This document shows positions 63,670-64,000 of a DNA stretch of 64,000 nt, in pieces. Position 1 is the stretch's first letter; each line of letters opens with the position of its first letter. This DNA comes from Agrobacterium tumefaciens (GTDB lineage: Bacteria; Pseudomonadota; Alphaproteobacteria; Rhizobiales; Rhizobiaceae). The position numbers and the translations under genes are program-made. The notes under the pieces were generated by a model that was given only the letters and a program-made list of their open reading frames with translations, searched no databases and had not been told where the DNA came from. The stretch lies in the NCBI RefSeq assembly GCF_017726655.1, contig NZ_CP072308.1, positions 2,740,001 through 2,804,000 on the forward strand. Reading direction: 5' to 3'.

Positions 63670-64000
63670 ATGAGCAACCGCGATGAACGGCAGGCACGAG
63701 CGGCCATGATGAGTGACAGTCCTGTCGATCTCAAACCAAAACCAAAGGTCAAGCCGAAGCTGGAGCGGCCAAAGCTCTATAAGGTCATTCTGCTGAACGA
63801 CGACTACACGCCGCGTGAATTCGTGACCGTCGTGCTGAAGGCCGTCTTCCGCATGAGCGAGGAGGCCGGTCACCGGGTGATGATGACGGCGCATCGCTTC
63901 GGCAGCGCGGTGGTTGTCGTCTGTGAGCGGGATATCGCCGAGACGAAAGCCAAGGAGGCGACCGACCTTGGCAAGGAGGCGGGATTTCCGCTGATGTTCA
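63670..64000 (+). CDS. clpS: ClpS2-type adaptor, cut by right edge
   Basis: 110 codons visible; the usual length is about 105-120, so only a few residues are missing. N-degron adaptor delivering substrates to ClpAP. LYKVILLNDDYTPREFVTVVL holds the binding-pocket Asn-Asp and the Thr/Pro loop, then RVMMTAHRFGSAVVVVCERDIAETKAK. The His of the pocket is kept (TAHRFG). The sequence follows Agrobacterium ClpS2, a second ClpS with altered specificity, rather than ClpS1. The final stop is outside the window. Confidence 0.9.
   Translation, partial: MSNRDERQARAAMMSDSPVDLKPKPKVKPKLERPKLYKVILLNDDYTPREFVTVVLKAVFRMSEEAGHRVMMTAHRFGSAVVVVCERDIAETKAKEATDLGKEAGFPLMF

Noticed and set aside
1..64000. CRISPR arrays, prophage, insertion sequences, tRNA and rRNA genes
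   Set aside because: No regularly spaced direct repeats, transposase or integrase motifs, phage genes, or tRNA/rRNA-like sequence were recognised; the repeats present are palindromic intergenic elements.

Overview
The window is chromosomal DNA of a Rhizobiaceae member, most likely the Agrobacterium tumefaciens complex or a close Rhizobium. The evidence is a fused anthranilate synthase TrpE(G) behind a tryptophan-rich leader, the choline transporter set choXWV, a NolR-like ArsR regulator, a ClpS2-type adaptor at the right edge, a fused-length Rieske/cytochrome b/c1 operon, RirA-type iron control, and GC-rich palindromic intergenic repeats typical of rhizobia. Codon use is uniform and GC-rich. 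I see no insertion sequence, prophage, CRISPR array, tRNA or rRNA gene. This is ordinary core/shell chromosome with a few small regulatory modules.

Layout. 1-9 kb: adenine deaminase (cut by the left edge), an HD-GYP protein, an acetyltransferase translationally coupled to trpE(G), the trp attenuator with its leader peptide, an extensin-family protein carrying LAS-peptidase-like motifs, and a TonB-dependent heme/hemoglobin-type receptor with an iron operator. 9-20 kb: a UPF0114 membrane protein, a LuxR solo, DUF2333, pseudoazurin, thymidine kinase, choXWV, a NolR-like regulator, a DUF3095 cyclase-like protein and a branched-chain amino-acid binding protein. 20-28 kb: glyoxalase-fold protein, CDF metal exporter, queF, DUF2076, HupE, a ClpP-like protease, and a divergent module made of a methionine-rich MXKDX protein opposite an ECF sigma factor and its NrsF-type anti-sigma; then benE and a brnTA toxin-antitoxin pair.

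28-38 kb: leuA behind a leucine-rich leader peptide, a metallophosphoesterase opposite a Nudix protein, a glutathionyl-hydroquinone reductase, GNAT proteins, an MFS transporter, and a Tat-exported metallo-beta-lactamase-fold protein divergent from a LysR regulator. 38-49 kb: a MoxR/DUF58/BatA-like operon on the minus strand, divergent from DUF1285-nudL-cca on the plus strand, then small proteins and hemF. 49-64 kb: a Na/Pi-cotransporter with PhoU tail, trmL, two tandem ABC half-exporters, an EEP-family protein, petABC (the bc1 complex), apt, a MaoC pair, ychF and the start of clpS.

Themes: two amino-acid operons (trp, leu) have leader peptides pointing to ribosome-mediated attenuation; several very short reading frames with good ribosome sites (19, 39, 18 and 12 residues) lie upstream of larger genes; and three families of palindromic repeats occupy the longer gaps. 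The least described parts are the ECF-NrsF-MXKDX module with a matched promoter motif on both strands, the 18-residue and 12-residue upstream frames, and a set of TGTCG/CGACA palindromes between the heme receptor and the UPF0114 gene.
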